64,000 nucleotides of DNA, from positions 2,081,001 through 2,145,000 of the forward strand of contig CM072807.1 of the NCBI GenBank assembly GCA_037013495.1, given 5' to 3'. How positions within the stretch are numbered: position 1 is the first letter of the stretch; each line of letters starts with the position of its first letter. This stretch comes from Hippophae tibetana (Eukaryota; Streptophyta; Magnoliopsida; Rosales; Elaeagnaceae). Below the pieces are notes generated by a model that was not told where the DNA came from, searched no databases, and saw nothing but the letters and a program-made list of their open reading frames with translations. The position numbers and the translations under genes are program-made. Below are positions 1 through 12,677 of this stretch, in pieces.

Positions 1-164
1 GACCTCTTCTTCTTTGTGACAATTTGAGTGCAAAATATTTAGCTCATAATCCCATTATTCATGCTAGGACTAAACATATTGAGCTTGATCATCATTTTTT
101 TTGCGATCATGTTATGAAAGGGGTATTGCATATTGCACATCTCGTCTCAAGATCAATTGGTTGA
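1..164 (+). pseudogene. Ty1/copia RNase H, C-terminal end
   Basis: The frame ending at the TGA at 162-164 reads as the end of a Ty1/copia polyprotein. It contains the RNase H signature CDNLSAKYLAHNP followed by HARTKHIELDHHFF, which is typical of the last part of copia pol. Only the end of the element is in the window; the rest would lie to the left. There is no frame break in this short piece, so the element may be fairly young. The 3' LTR follows directly. Confidence 0.85.
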
Positions 165-217
165 TCTTTAAACCAAGCCTCTCGGAACTTTGCAGTTTCA
201 GAATTTGAGAGCCAAAT

Positions 218-464
218 TGTTGGTCTTACCTTGTCCACCAATTTGAGAAGGGCTATATGACTTAGTTAATTCTATTATTGGTTAAAGGGTATAATTTTCA
301 TTGTACATTGCTTGTATAAGTCGATTAGTTAGTTACACTTTTATTTCGTGTATATAAGCAGCTCTAGCTAGTGCAATTTGTATTGATTGATTCTCATTTT
401 CTCATTAATCAAAGACAAGCATTCCTTTCTCTCTTGCTTGTTTGGTAATATGCATAATGCAACA
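218..464 (+). repeat. 3' LTR of the copia element
   Basis: Non-coding sequence after the copia RNase H stop. It starts with TGTTGG, in the position where a copia 3' LTR should begin, and ends near ...GCAACA. A TATA-like TATATAAG lies at 351-358, as expected for an LTR promoter. The right end is uncertain by about 10 bases because several CA dinucleotides are possible, and the upstream LTR copy is not available for comparison. Confidence 0.6.
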
Positions 465-757
465 ACAAAAATTTTAAAGCCTAAATTATACTGGGCATAC
501 AGAGCTGAAGAAGGTGCAAAACTCATATGCCTTTGGAAACTTTGCACAAACTCCAAACTAGCCATGCAAATGCAGCAATGTTATATTTGTTAGCCATTGA
601 TGAAATTATTAGTTTCTTAATGTTGCTTTACACTTTACAGCTTCTCTCATACATTTTTCGCTAGTGTTGTATGTGTTGTTCTTCTAAATTTTCTGACTTG
701 GCAGTCACTAATAAGTTAAGGTCACCACCATAATATTTATTGGAAACAAGAAGTTAC

Positions 758-1913
758 CTGCCAGAAGCAGAAGAAGACAATGCCCTTGATACACATGAAT
801 TTGGCAAGTGGATTGTGGGGTGCCAATTCCTTAGCAAATACATGATAAAATATCACTAGAGAATACAAGGCCAATGATACCGAAACGTTGAGAATGATAG
901 TGAATGTCCAGCTCAACCAACTAGGATATGTCCCAAGTAATTGAAAGGTTATCATCAAGATGGAGCAAACTGGACGGATAATGACAAACTGCCATGTCCA
1001 ATACTTCAATAGCCTCAAAGTACGGTGATCCAGCCGGACAGTATGGGGCTGAAATTTATAAAAACGCAGCATAAGTGATGTTTTTCAGTTTTTATTACAA
1101 CAAAAAAGGTTCCACTAGTCTGAAACTATCACAAGTATATGGTTCTGATGGGCTCATGCTTTAACTGCCAATGATCTATCACATGCACATTTAAATGTGT
1201 TTACAATAATTCGAAAGAAGGTAAAAAAATAAAGAAATAAATAAAGGAAAAGAAAACAATAATGTGAATCAGCCCCAAGTTGTTTAGTGTTTACTTCTCA
1301 AGCCCTCAGGCCCAAGAGACCTAGATAGACATGGACTTATTACTATTTACAACTGAAATTCTCTAGTCAACTTAGAATAATTGAGTATAAATGAGCAAAA
1401 AAGCAAATTTCTCACCTGAAACAGAGTCATTGGGAACGAGTGGTGAATTTCTCGTCCTTTAATACCATCTGGCACAATATTTTTACTCATGGATATGTTC
1501 AAGTAACTATACATCAAGGCCAAGAATTTGGCAATCACCTAGAGACAACATAAAAGCATAATATTTCAGTTCTTCGTAACTCAACAAAAGCAATAGCAGA
1601 CCACATAATAACGAAGATAATAACACATCATGACACTCACCAGAGCCTCATAGCACTCCTTAATCGAGTCCAAAAACATAAAAAAGGCTTTGCTTCCTTG
1701 AATATCCAATAAACCCACAAATGAGTCAATCGCATATAGGGGAGCCATCATAATTATAATAAGTATCGCCTTCTGCTCTTTTGGGTTCTTCCAGTAAAAG
1801 AGATGTTGTGACAATAGCTGGAGTGTGAAATGCAATGTAATCATAACAGAAACCGCAGATCCCAGCAAAGTCAATTGGCCAGGATCCATACTTTTTATCA
1901 TATTTATGTCCAT
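758..1913 (-). CDS. LAZ1 / TMEM184-like membrane protein (DUF300, OSTalpha fold), partial
   Basis: Three exons join in phase 0: 1913-1641 (91 codons), 1538-1416 (41 codons) and 1048-758 (97 codons), all with GT...AG borders. The 229 residues follow plant LAZ1 homologues closely. Key stretches are MDPGQLTLLGS at the N-terminus, LLSQHLFYWKNPKEQKAI, KGREIHHSFPMTLF, KYWTWQFVIIRPVCSILMI, SLVIFYHVFAKEL and KGIVFFCFWQ. Several hydrophobic segments fit a multi-pass protein. In Arabidopsis the family acts at the tonoplast and endomembranes and has been linked to cell-death and brassinosteroid signalling. The exons after KGIVFFCFWQ do not occur between this exon and the copia LTR at 218-464. Either the remaining exons lie left of the window with the copia element inside an intron, or the gene is truncated. 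The start was chosen because the short N-terminus before the first hydrophobic segment matches the family. Confidence 0.88.
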
Positions 1914-3000
1914 CTTTTCAGCAAGGAGTTAAAAACAAGATCCAGAATCTGCCTAAGAGAGTTAAACAATCTTAAGAGAAAATACATTAGACTTAATTTT
2001 CGAGGTTCACAAAATTAGCTCCAACCAAACTGACAAGTAATACTAATTACAATTTCAAAGCAACCTTACCATGTAAGCATGTCATACAAAGGCTATTGCA
2101 ATGAACAGAAAAGGTTTTCATGTCATATTGGAGAAGAAAAAATAAAATAAAAAAATAAGCCCACTCGACTCCTAATGTGCCGAACAGCCAGAGATATGGT
2201 CACTGTTTCTATTGAAATACATATTTATATGATGCATATTATATGAAGTATATTCCCATTACATAAACAAATGTGCAGCAGAGAATGCCAATAATTAGGT
2301 TTGGCTTCCTCTTAAAATTTCCTCCACACTTCAATTGAACTTCTTTTAGGTTGCAATCTCAACTTCGGAATGCTGTAACAATATCAGATTAAAAAAAAAA
2401 ATCAAGCATCTCTTTCATCAGTCTGCCTACCTCTTTTTTAACTTTCCAAGTGAATAACACTGTTGAAAACCATTTCTTGAACCTACCCATATGTGTTTCA
2501 GCCCCAAAGAGCATCTACCTATGACTAAATGACCAAATCCAATAATTCTAATACTAAAGATTCAACCTAACAGCAGATGAATTTATCAAATTTACTCATA
2601 TTTCTGAAATTACAGCAACAAAAGTGGCTGTTATAAACTAATGGAGTTAAGAGAAAATACTGAATCTTTATAAATGATCAAACACAGAGTAGAAAAGATC
2701 ACAGGAATATAAAAAGTAAAATATTTGCATTGAAACAAGTAAAAGTTTTCACTTTTCGTTTGAGCTCGACAGAACTTTGTTTATAGTTAAGAGCAAAAAT
2801 TGAAGCTTCTGAAACAGTTAGAGCAAAGTAGCCTCAGAGATTGAAAATAAAACAAAGCAACCATTTTTATGTCTGAAGATCAAACTCACCGCACAACAGA
2901 AATTGATAGCGGATCTAAGAAATATGAGACCCAGAACGGACTCTAAACGAAATACCGAACAAAGTTTAGATATTTATTATATTTAGTGAATTTCTTCGTC
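1914..3000 (-). other. Upstream region of the LAZ1-like gene, probable 5' UTR with intron
   Basis: This stretch has a more balanced composition than the AT-rich DNA to its right. I see no conserved coding exon. On the minus strand a donor-like GTGAGTTTGATC lies at about 2889, and the leader just before the ATG ends in a possible acceptor (CTGAAAAG), so an untranslated first exon near 2890-2990 is plausible. No clear TATA box was identified. Confidence 0.4.
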
Positions 3001-4689
3001 TCAAAGTCTTGGTGAAACTCTTCAAAATAAAAGTACAAAGGACTCGCTCATTATTATCATCATCATCGTTATAATTAATAATAAAAATAAAATAAATATT
3101 TGATATTTATATTGGGATAATATTATTAATATCTTAAATTTTAAATTAATATCATAAATATATTTAAAATTTTAATAATATTATAAACGCAAGAAAATTA
3201 AAGTTTACAAGGATAAATAATATTTTTATACATAAAAAAAATATAAATAAAAAAAATTAAAGAAATTAAAAAATATTAGAAGTAATAATAAAAAACATGT
3301 CGGGATGTTTATACTAAGAAATTATAATTAATAAAAAAAATTAAGTCTTAAAAAATAAGATCAATTCAAATATCCATTACTTTCAAAACTAAAGAAAATA
3401 TTTATAAAATATTAACTGACAAATAAATCATAATAAATAAGTTATCAAAAATTCTTTAAAATGATATAGAAAAAAATTGATACATTCGTTTAAGATGAAT
3501 CAAAATATTAATAAAAACTCATTTTAAAGAAGTAATTAATACAAATAAAACTAACATTGTTAGATAATAAAATAATAAATATGAAAAATGATTTACTAGA
3601 AATGATTCATAGTAATATATGATACCATAAGTTAAAATTCACAACATACATTATGTTTGCTACTAATATTCATGATAAAAATTTAGACAAATCTTAAATC
3701 TAACTTATGAATTTGAAATATAAGATTTAATAAAAGAAAAAATCATCAATTTTTAATACACTACGTAATAGAGTATTCATTAATAATTAGTCATAACAAT
3801 TCCATATATTGACAAAATAAATTTATAAAAATAGATAAAAAAATTTAAAAAATTTGACAAATAATAAAACCAAAAATACTCATAGATTTTAAAATACCAT
3901 AGGAATGATACTTAAATATTAAAGAAAAACCTCTTACACCAAAAAGAAAATGTAATGTAGTCAAAAATAATAATATATCAAGATTTATTTTTATAAATCA
4001 TAAATGAGAAATTTCTAACAAATAAAAAGAAGTTACAAAACTAAAAAAAGAAGTTAAAGTAATAAAAACATTAATACATACATACTAGAAAGAAATAAGT
4101 TACAAAACTAAAAGAAAAAATTCAACAAATGAAAGTATTAGTACATGATCTAATACTAGGAAGAAAATAGTAACAAGATGTTTAAAGACAAATTACAATA
4201 TATAGAATTCGAATTTAATGAAAACCTTACAGGCATATCAAAAAAACCAAATAACAACAATGAAATTTTTAAATCTTTCAATAAAAAAATGGATATATCA
4301 CAATAATTAAACATTAAATCCTTACACGACAAATAAAATCCAAAATGAACTTATAAATGAGATAAGAGAAATTAATAAAAACTTATAATAAGATATGAAT
4401 AAGAAATTTATAGAATTAAGAAATAAATATAAATAACATACCCAAAAACAATCAAATTATAAGTTATAATCTTGATTCATTCGAAATATTAAAAGAATAA
4501 CAACCTAGAAGATCAAATGTACTCATATTTAGGAATGAAAAAAAGGGAAGAAAAATGTAAAGATAAAGAAAAAACTATAATCACAACTTAATGAAATACA
4601 TAAAAGAATTAGAAGAACAATTAATGATAGAAAAATGAATTAGTTTGTTAACACTAATTAATAAAGAACTAGGAAAACATTACGATGAA

Positions 4690-5900
4690 AAACTTTGCAC
4701 AAACAAAGAGGAAAATGATATGACAATAATGAACGAGACTGATTCTGAGCCATAAATCATGGCCTCAAAAATTTATATAAAACTAATTTCATTACCAACT
4801 CCTTACTAAGAAGAAACATTTGACCTATGTAGATAAGAAAGAAATAGAAAAAGATCAGGGAAATCTGATACTTCCAATAGAAGAAGACAATTACCCAACA
4901 TGAAAGAAGGATTATCTTGGAGAATTAGAGGATATATTCCACCATAATTCAAGCTCCATAAAAATTATAAATATGATCCTTTAGACTTAGATTGTATAAA
5001 AAATAGGAAAAAAACCTTAGATGAATGTACTAGTTATATAAATATACTCATACAAACAAACCTTCAATCTATAAGGTATTAATAGCTAGTAAAATAACAA
5101 GAAATGTTAAAGTTTAGTCTTTATTTAATAGATCAACAACATTTATTAATGTAATAGAATGTTTCCACAAGAATAGAATATTTAAGTATTGTAGTAAATG
5201 AAATATACAAAAAAATTATTAGAGAAGATAAAGGAAGAACTATCACTGTATCCAGTAAAAATGAAATTAATGAAGCCAAATAGAATTTAAAAAAATGAAA
5301 TTTTATAACATATGTTATAAAAATTCTTTTATTTGTCAATATAAAATGTACTATCATATATGTAAGCAACTTATAAGGAAATTAAAAAAAAAAACTTGAA
5401 ATATTACATAAAACCTTAACAGAAGATTGGAATCAAAGAAATAGGGATATCATACTAGACATCTTAGAAGGAAGAATAAAAAGTCTCAAAAGTTGGATAT
5501 TAAATGCCAAGAAAGAAAATAATATAAACAAATAAGAAAAAAATGATAAAATCTGTTATGATACAAGAGATTTTAAAATACTAGAAAAATATAAATGTAA
5601 TATAAACCCTACAAATAAAAATATAAAACATTTAAAAGATATAAATTCAGGAAATAAGATTTCTAAAATTATAAAATAAGATTTAATAGTGAATCTTATA
5701 AAAAAATATATTTTAGAAGAAAAATATATAAACATCTTGAAAATAAAAATTATTGTCCTTTAGAAAAAAAATACAAGTGTTGGATCTGTAATAAAAAAAG
5801 ACATTATGTCAATGCATATCTTAGTAGGCTTTAATATAAGAAAGAATTTAAAAAAGAATTTTCACATAAAGCAAAAATCTTAGAAAAACTTTTAAGATAG
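4690..5900 (+). pseudogene. Pararetrovirus capsid-like region with CCHC-type knuckle
   Basis: The region encodes acidic then basic segments interrupted by many stops. The knuckle at about 5778-5816 has the C-x2-C-x4-H-x4 spacing, but the glycine before the histidine and the final cysteine are replaced (Arg and Tyr). This matches a decayed nucleic-acid-binding end of a pararetrovirus coat protein. Its position immediately upstream of the protease and RT remnants supports the call. Confidence 0.55.
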
Positions 5901-6059
5901 AACTATAACTTAGTGAGGAATCAAATATAGATGATACTTAGAGTATTTATCTATTAAAGAAAAATGAAGAGAAAATAACCAAATTAAAATATAAGTACTT
6001 TCATCATAAAATGAATGATTTGTATCGAATTACAAATCCATACGATACCTATATTGAGA

Positions 6060-6420
6060 TAGGACTGAAATTTAACAGTTATGTCAACTATCATTTATAT
6101 GCATATATAGATATAAGAGATAATATATGTGTAGCAAGTAAATATGTATTTTTAAAATAACATTGAAAACAAACATCAAAAGATTTAATTGTAAAAATTG
6201 CTAATAATACTACAATAAATCTTAATAAGATTTTAAAAGATACAGATATAATAATAAGAGGAGAAATTTTCATATTTCAACCACATATAAACAAGAAACA
6301 TGAGTTGATTTATTAATAAGAAATAATTTTTTAAACTTATATCAACCTTTTACAAAATATTTAGACAAAATAAGTCTAATAACACTAGATGGTAAAATCA
6401 AAAGTAAGAAATTTTTAGCT
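6060..6420 (+). pseudogene. Pararetrovirus aspartic protease region
   Basis: This segment aligns by eye with 15060-15370 in the second relic, including the shared text around VASKYVF / VAIKYVF and a conserved stretch ending in RNNFLN-like sequence. It lies between the zinc knuckle and the RT, where the protease should be. Several stops break the frame. The catalytic D-S/T-G triad could not be placed with certainty. Confidence 0.5.
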
Positions 6421-6659
6421 ATATCAAACCCAATTTTTATGCAACATCATAAAAGGATAAAAGGTATTAAGATAGATACAAAGCAATAAAAATCTTATTT
6501 AGAAAATATTTCATTAGATATAGAACATAAACAAAACTCTTTTCTTAATTAAATACATAAAGATAAAGCCCTAGTAGATATTATAAAATTATTAAAAACA
6601 ATAAACTTAGAAAATCCTTTAAATCCAAAAATTAATAAATCTAAAATAATTATTAACAT

Positions 6660-7165
6660 AAAACTAAGAGATCTAAAAGTAAAACCAATGATTTATATTC
6701 TAAAAGATATGATTTAATTTCAAAACAAACTGAAAGAAATTTTAGAACTAAAATTCATAATACCAAGTAATTCACCTCACTCAAGTTCGACATTCTTAGT
6801 CGAAAAGAAGTTGAGAAAAAAAGAGCAAAAAAAAAAGAATGGTAATAAACTTCAAAACATTTAATAAAAAAACCATTGATTATTGATACTTTATTCCAAA
6901 GAAAAATAACTATTATCCTTAATAAAAGGAAAAAAATAATTTTTGAGTTTTGATTGCAAAAATAGATTTTGGTAAATAAGACTAGATGAAAAATCTCAAA
7001 AATTAACGATATTTAGTTGTCCACAAGGACGATTTCAATAGACTATTATACTATTTGGATTAAAATATGCTCTAGGTATTTTTCAAAGATATATGAATAA
7101 CATCTTTAAGAAATTACAAAATATTTATTATGTTTATATATATATAATATTTTGATTTTTAGTAA
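6660..7165 (+). pseudogene. Pararetrovirus reverse transcriptase remnant
   Basis: The frame contains recognisable RT blocks: a primer-side block with SPHSS, then VINFK-like, then SFDCK, then CPQGRFQ and PFGLK-like pieces, each separated by stops or shifts. The catalytic YxDD box at about 7135-7158 reads YIYN, so both aspartates are lost and the enzyme is dead. The second relic at 15740-16170 keeps YIDD at the same place. Confidence 0.75.
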
Positions 7166-7609
7166 TTAATTATTTGTTAATATTTCACAAGAATGTAGGA
7201 AAGAAGGCATTATAATTTTTTTTAAAAAGTAGTGATTTCTTAGTAGAAAATTAAGCATTTAGGGTTAGAAATTGAAGATAGAAAACATAATCTACAATCA
7301 CATGTACTAGATAAAATTCAATGATTTTCTAGTAAATTGAAAGAAAAAAAAATCAATTGTAAAGATTCCTAGGATGTCTAACACATGTTGAAGTATATAT
7401 CAAGAAATTTGTAGAAATTCAAAAATCCTTACAAGCAAAATTGAAAAAAAGAAGATAATGTTTGGAAGTGGACATAACAAGATATTTTGTATATGGATAA
7501 GGTAAAAACATAAGTAAAAAGTTTACCAATTTTATACTATTCAAGTCTAGATGATAAAATGATAATTGAAATGTATGTTTCACAATAATATTGGGAATCT
7601 GTATTAAAA

Positions 7610-7935
7610 GAAAAGTAAATGATAAAGATGAATATATTTGTACATATATTTTAGGATCTTTCCATGGTCCAGAATTAAATTATCGTAATATTGAAAAAGA
7701 ATATTAGCTATTAAAAAATTTGCAATATATGTCATAAGCTTTAAATTCATTTTTAGAATCGATAACAAGAATTTTGGTTATTTCTTAAGAACTAATATTA
7801 TAGGTGATTATAAACAAGAAATATTAGTCAGATGGTAACAATGGTTTAACCACTACAAATTTAATGTCGAACATCTCCCAAGAAACAAGAATAATTTAAC
7901 ATATGTTATTACTAGAGAATTAACACTGCTAACTA
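7610..7935 (+). pseudogene. Pararetrovirus RNase H remnant
   Basis: Sequence after the RT reads, with breaks, as the RNase H end of a pararetrovirus polyprotein: an ELNYRNIEKE-like piece, then FGYFLRTN, then FNVEHLPRNKNNLT. The FGYFLRTN portion is also found at 16256-16280 in the second relic. Stops are present throughout. Confidence 0.65.
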
Positions 7936-7989
7936 TTTTTATGCTTGTAAGAATGGAACATAAGATATCAAGATCAAAGAAAAAAAAAT

Positions 7990-9405
7990 TCTTTAGGAAC
8001 AACTTGAGCTTTTATACCATGAGAAGTTTCTTACGGAGATAGGAAATAAACAAGGACTTAATTGTTAAAAATAACTCTTAAAGTCCAAAAAGGAATCTCC
8101 ATCTAAAATTTAATCTAAAGAAAGTAAAACTTCTAAACAAAGAATTCAAGATGAAAACAAAGAACCTAATAATTCGAAAGAGAGTAACACTTTTGAAATA
8201 GAAAATGAAAAGTTCAATTAAGCTGATGAAGCAAAAAAAGAGATATAGAAAAAGATTGATGTGGTCTTTAGTGGCCTAAAATCAAGAATTTATACAACAG
8301 CTAAACAAAAGCAAGTAAATCTATTCTCAGGTTTAGTAGAGTAACTCATAGAGCTTTCACCAATAGAATATAGGGTGAAGACAGTTATGTTAATTACAAA
8401 GTGCCAAAACTAATAACTCCATATGAGATAGTAAGAAATTACTCTACAACTTTACAACAACAACCAACAGTACAAAACAGGTTGACAATGTACGGCTCCC
8501 AATACTATTTCAAGAGGTATCTCTCCCATAAACATTAAAGATAGTAAGATATACAGTGTTATTCAGGGAAACATCTCCTAAAAATTCATTAGTCATTGAA
8601 GATAAAAAATGATCAATATAGAAATCTCAACAACCACAATGGTTGAGTCACTACAACTTGACTAGAAAATCTACTCAGGAACACATAGAAGGTATGAAGT
8701 TCTATACTATAGAAAACGAATTCCCTACATAGAGTAAATTCAACATTTTAAAAGGAATTGATCCATTATTTGTTTACAAAGCTTTCCTTGCACGACTAAT
8801 AGAAAGCATATATCCAAGAATTAATTTAAGTAAATTAAATTATTTTTCAAAAAAATTCAAAAAAGTAATCATGAACTTCAAGAAGAAGATAAAAGTAGGT
8901 GACAAACTTGTTTATCTTAGATTATTCAGTTCACTAATTGATTAAAATGAGGAAGGATGTAACAATCCCTATCACTTTATCAAGCTAAGAATTTTCAACA
9001 CAAATAGAGAAGTTTCTAAACCATGGGTACTTCTAGAAAATGAATTCAATACATATAAACTTTATGTATTAAGAGATCAAATATTAAACCAAATTAACTA
9101 TGAACTCAAAAAAAAATTCTACTGAGATCAAAGTAAATTACTCAACCAGTAAAATCATCATCATTTACCATAGTAATATGACTCTCACTAAAGAAGATAG
9201 TGAAAAAATCACAAAATTTGAAACAAATTTTAACAACAATAACCTGAAAATTTGTTAAGAAATAAGGAATGTATTCTACTTCTATAGCAGAAAAGCCACC
9301 AAAGATCACATATGCATTTACTACATCAAAGATCAATAAGACAAAGATGCATCATCACCAATGTCATCCAAAAAACTTTCAATAAAAAATGATAAGAAAG
9401 AATAA
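7990..9405 (+). pseudogene. Coding remnant downstream of pol, possibly transactivator-like
   Basis: After the RNase H remnant there is a further long plus-strand region of coding character, rich in Lys, Asn and Ser and broken by stops, ending near 9405. It holds readable stretches such as VNYKVPKLITPYEIV and TLTKEDSEKITKF. In several Caulimoviridae genera an inclusion-body/transactivator gene occupies this position. Only position supports that idea; no diagnostic motif was recognised. Confidence 0.35.
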
Positions 9406-9593
9406 AGAGAAAAAACTATTAGTAGAAGATGACAAAGAAAAATAAAGATGTAGTACGTACATATTTAATTGGCTAACATGTGTCAAGAAAAAACAACGGT
9501 TGAAACTGATAAACCAAAAAATAGTAAAATAAATGAATTATTAAAGTAAGGATAAAATAGTAATTCTCATCTTGTAAACAGATATTTCTTATG

Positions 9594-9601
9594 CTATAAA
9601 A
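9594..9601 (+). promoter_or_regulatory. TATA box of pararetrovirus relic 1
   Basis: CTATAAAAG lies just after the last coding remnant, the position of the pregenomic RNA promoter in plant pararetroviruses. It matches the CTATAAAAGG box at 16613-16622 of the second relic. Tandem enhancer repeats like those of relic 2 are not evident here. Confidence 0.5.
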
Positions 9602-9649
9602 GAAACTCTTATTTTTATTTGAGTATATAAAAAAAAAAGCTAGCACACA

Positions 9650-10150
9650 ACTCAGAAAATACAGCTTCTAGCAACCCTTATATCCAAAAATCTCAACCAG
9701 TAATTATGTACCCAGTAATTATAAACGATTAAGAATATGTTCAAGGTTCTCAATTGACCTTAAAATTATAATAGTTATTATATTATGAATAATATGAATT
9801 GCATTCACTCCTTTATAGTAAGTATAAATTGGATACTATTTATGATGTACGAATGCATAATGTTCACCATTACTAGGAGGGTATTAAAGTTTAAGAAAAA
9901 TCGAAACATAACCGACGTAATAAGAAATGATGAACGAAAGGAAAGACCATGGTACATCTATTAAATTTAGGTATAATAATTATAATTTTTAAGTTAATTA
10001 AGAATCTTAAATGTTTAAATATTTACTTATATCCATTTATAATACTGATAAAGAAAAAGATGAAAATATAAATAACACAATGTTATAATAATGAATTAAA
10101 AATTTTAACCAATATTATACAAGAATTAATAACTAACTCTTTATTTGATA
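9650..10150. other. AT-rich DNA, probable pararetrovirus leader remnant
   Basis: This stretch follows the TATA box of relic 1 and carries no open frame of note. It may be leader sequence of the pararetrovirus. A clear initiator-methionine tRNA primer site was not found. Confidence 0.3.
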
Positions 10151-10152
10151 TT

Positions 10153-10308
10153 GGAGTGTAAAAATACATTGATGAATAGAAAATTAATATCGTTAATTTT
10201 TCAATAACATTAATGATATTAAGTTAAAAGTAAAAAATATAACTACTTTTTTTTTATAAAAGTCACGAGTATACGTAAAAATATACTAAAAGGAAAGACA
10301 TCATTACA
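10153..10308 (+). repeat. Dispersed repeat, copy A
   Basis: About 150 bases match 17063-17217 over their whole length at roughly 65-70% by eye. Shared blocks include ATACATT, TTAAT-CGTTAA, CAT-ACATTA-TGA and AAAAGTCA-GA-TAT. Both copies sit about 450-560 bp downstream of a pararetrovirus TATA box, so they may belong to the viral leader. Alternatively they are an independent interspersed repeat. Confidence 0.5.
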
Positions 10309-10309
10309 A

Positions 10310-11430
10310 AATTTTCATTTTTATATGATAATAAAAAAATTATATTTATATTATTAATATTATTTTTTAATGTTTTTAAAAAATGAGAATTTAAGGTTTT
10401 TTGTATTAAATAAAAAATGATAACAAATCGATAATTACTGTATTCTTCACATAATTATGTATATTTATGTATATTGAAACTTTAACTTCAAATTTTTTTT
10501 CCTATAAAAGTTAAATCTCACATACGTGGTATTAAAGTAACTCGGAACGAAGTATGAAATTCTCTGTCGGTATTGAATTAAGTTGATTCGGTAATTCAGG
10601 GAATACCGTAAGTTGGCAAAGCTTATGTGTCATATGATTTGGGGTCATACAGTAATAAATACTCTCGGAGAATAAAGGCAATACACTAAAATGTTTTGTT
10701 ATAGAAGATAGAAAATATATAAGATTAATTATATTTTATGATTATCATATATATATATAATTAATTAAAAATATATATTTAATTATAATTATCTTAATAT
10801 ATAAATAACAATAAAAATACACTACATTTTTTTTCCTATTATCTATATATTATATGTATAATTGTAATTAAAAAGATACTAAAATGTTTAAGTTATTTTT
10901 TATAATTATAATTAAATAAATATTTTTAATATATTTATATCAACGTATTGTGGGCATAAATTAACCCAAATATATAAATGTATACTATTTTACCGTTTTA
11001 TGTTAACACCACTGCATCGACTTATATTAATTATTCATAGATTTCTACATAATCTTGTTCAAAATCAACCGACAATTTCTTTGTTGTATGCTTTTCGCCT
11101 TTGGGGCAGTTGGCTCAATAAATAACCTGCTGCAAAAATATATATTTTAACTATTTATTTTTATTTAAGACACATACCTACCAAAATGAACTTTTAAGTG
11201 ACCATTCTTCCTTGACCCCTTTCGCCACATTTTTGCAATTATTTCTCTCCTACACCCATCTTTCTACCCTTTTTTCCGTATTATCAACAACAACAAAAAA
11301 CAGCATTTTTTTCCTATAATTTTTTACTCTAATATTTTAATTTTATAACTTTACAAAAATATAAACTTTAATTATAAAAAAAATTAAAAAATAAGATTAA
11401 AATACGTATTTTACAACAAAGATATAAGAT
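10310..11430. other. Intergenic AT-rich DNA
   Basis: I see no gene here. The part from 10520 to 10690 is less AT-rich and from 11040 to 11290 has mixed composition with C-rich patches, but neither gives a convincing open frame or a recognisable repeat end. Confidence 0.4.
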
Positions 11431-12010
11431 TAAAGTGTGAAATTTTTAAAATTATGAAACTCATGACTCCAGTTAAAAGCTTTGATATCGAAACGCTCAT
11501 TTTTCAAAAACATCCTCCTAAATCCTATCTGTTCAAAATGTGGGCAATATACTTTCTTCTGTTTTTCAAGGTAATTACTTCTTACCAGAAGAGACTGGTC
11601 TGCATTCAAACTGCGTCTATGTAATTGTCTCCAAGTTTCCAATCTGACTGTGGTATTTTAAACAACTTGAGCCTTTGGGCCCAATTCATCTGTCCCATAT
11701 CTGTCAAACAGTTCTGAAACAAATACCTCATTTGCTACAAGTCATGTCCCTAACGAAAAATAACAAGCGAGCTGCATGTTCATCCAACGTAAAATTTAGT
11801 GAACTTTTTGGGCTTTCACATTATCACTTTGATAACAGTTGGAAGAGAATAATAATCATCATGCTTGATACTAGAGAAAAATGACAGAGAAAAGTAAGAA
11901 AGAAAAAGAATTGATAAGGAAGCTCTAAGGTTCTTAAGGCATATTAACCGGCTCTGATCGTTGAAATTTTTGTGTAAGCATAATTTACTATCAAAAAGCA
12001 GAATAAACAA
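11430..12010. other. Unassigned segment of balanced composition
   Basis: This block stands out from its AT-rich surroundings. A minus frame at 11642-11430 (70 codons, beginning METWRQLHRRSLN) and a plus frame at 11675-11884 are open, but they are on opposite strands and neither resembles a family I know. It is most likely a fragment of a repeat or retroelement internal region. Confidence 0.3.
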
Positions 12011-12670
12011 ATTAAATGGATCAAAAACTTATAAAGTAAAGAATCTTAACTATAACCATTGAAATTGTTCTTTAAGTTGCTGAATAAAGAAACTGTTTTG
12101 CTTTTTATGTTTGAATCTTCTAAGTTCTTAATAAAACTCAGATTAGATGGTGTATTGTAATGAAAATTATGTGTTGAGCTAAGGGATCATAATAACTTTT
12201 TTATAGTTGTGTTTCCCATCAAAGCATCGACATTGTTACCAAATTTCAACCATAACTGATGAGTTATGGCTCTTCAATGACAGAAACGTTTGGACGACTA
12301 AATGATCCATTAAAAGAAAATGGATTAAAATTAAAAATTGGAGAATAGAAATGAATCGATTATATTCTCCCAGTCGGTCCAAACGTTCAACTTAATCTTA
12401 TCGATTATCTTTCTTAAAAAATAAACACATGAATCATGGCAATATGTACTCTAAGAGCGAGTATTATTTTTCATGTATTACAATGTATTTAATTTCTCAA
12501 GTATTACAATTTATGTGTTAACAAAACTTAATGAATAAATAATATACTTATTCTTGGTCCTATATAAATATATTTTCTCAAATAAATTAAGGTGCATATG
12601 AATATGAGAAAATATAATAATATATAAGAGTTTCAGTAATAAACTGTATATATACATTTACAAAGTAGAA
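12010..12670. other. AT-rich DNA left of a copia remnant
   Basis: No gene seen. Because the copia RNase H remnant at 12678-13135 is on the minus strand, the 3' LTR of that element would be expected in this interval. I could not define its ends. Confidence 0.3.
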
Positions 12671-12677
12671 CCAAGTC

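Larger units (their letters stand above)
3200..9650 (+). mobile_element. Degenerate endogenous pararetrovirus (Caulimoviridae-like), relic 1
   Basis: A long, extremely A-rich plus-strand region reads, through many stops and frame shifts, in the gene order of plant pararetroviruses. It has a lysine- and asparagine-rich part, a capsid-like part with a zinc knuckle, then protease, reverse transcriptase and RNase H, then one more downstream coding region, then a promoter-like TATA box. No LTRs are seen, which argues against a gypsy element. The left limit is approximate: 3200-4690 shares the base composition and has only weak coding traces, possibly movement-protein or capsid N-terminal sequence. 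The copy is non-functional. Confidence 0.75.

Noticed and set aside
368..593. Overlapping plus and minus frames near the copia LTR, considered as LAZ1 exon 4
   Set aside because: The translation does not match the expected next block of LAZ1 homologues, and half of it lies inside the LTR.
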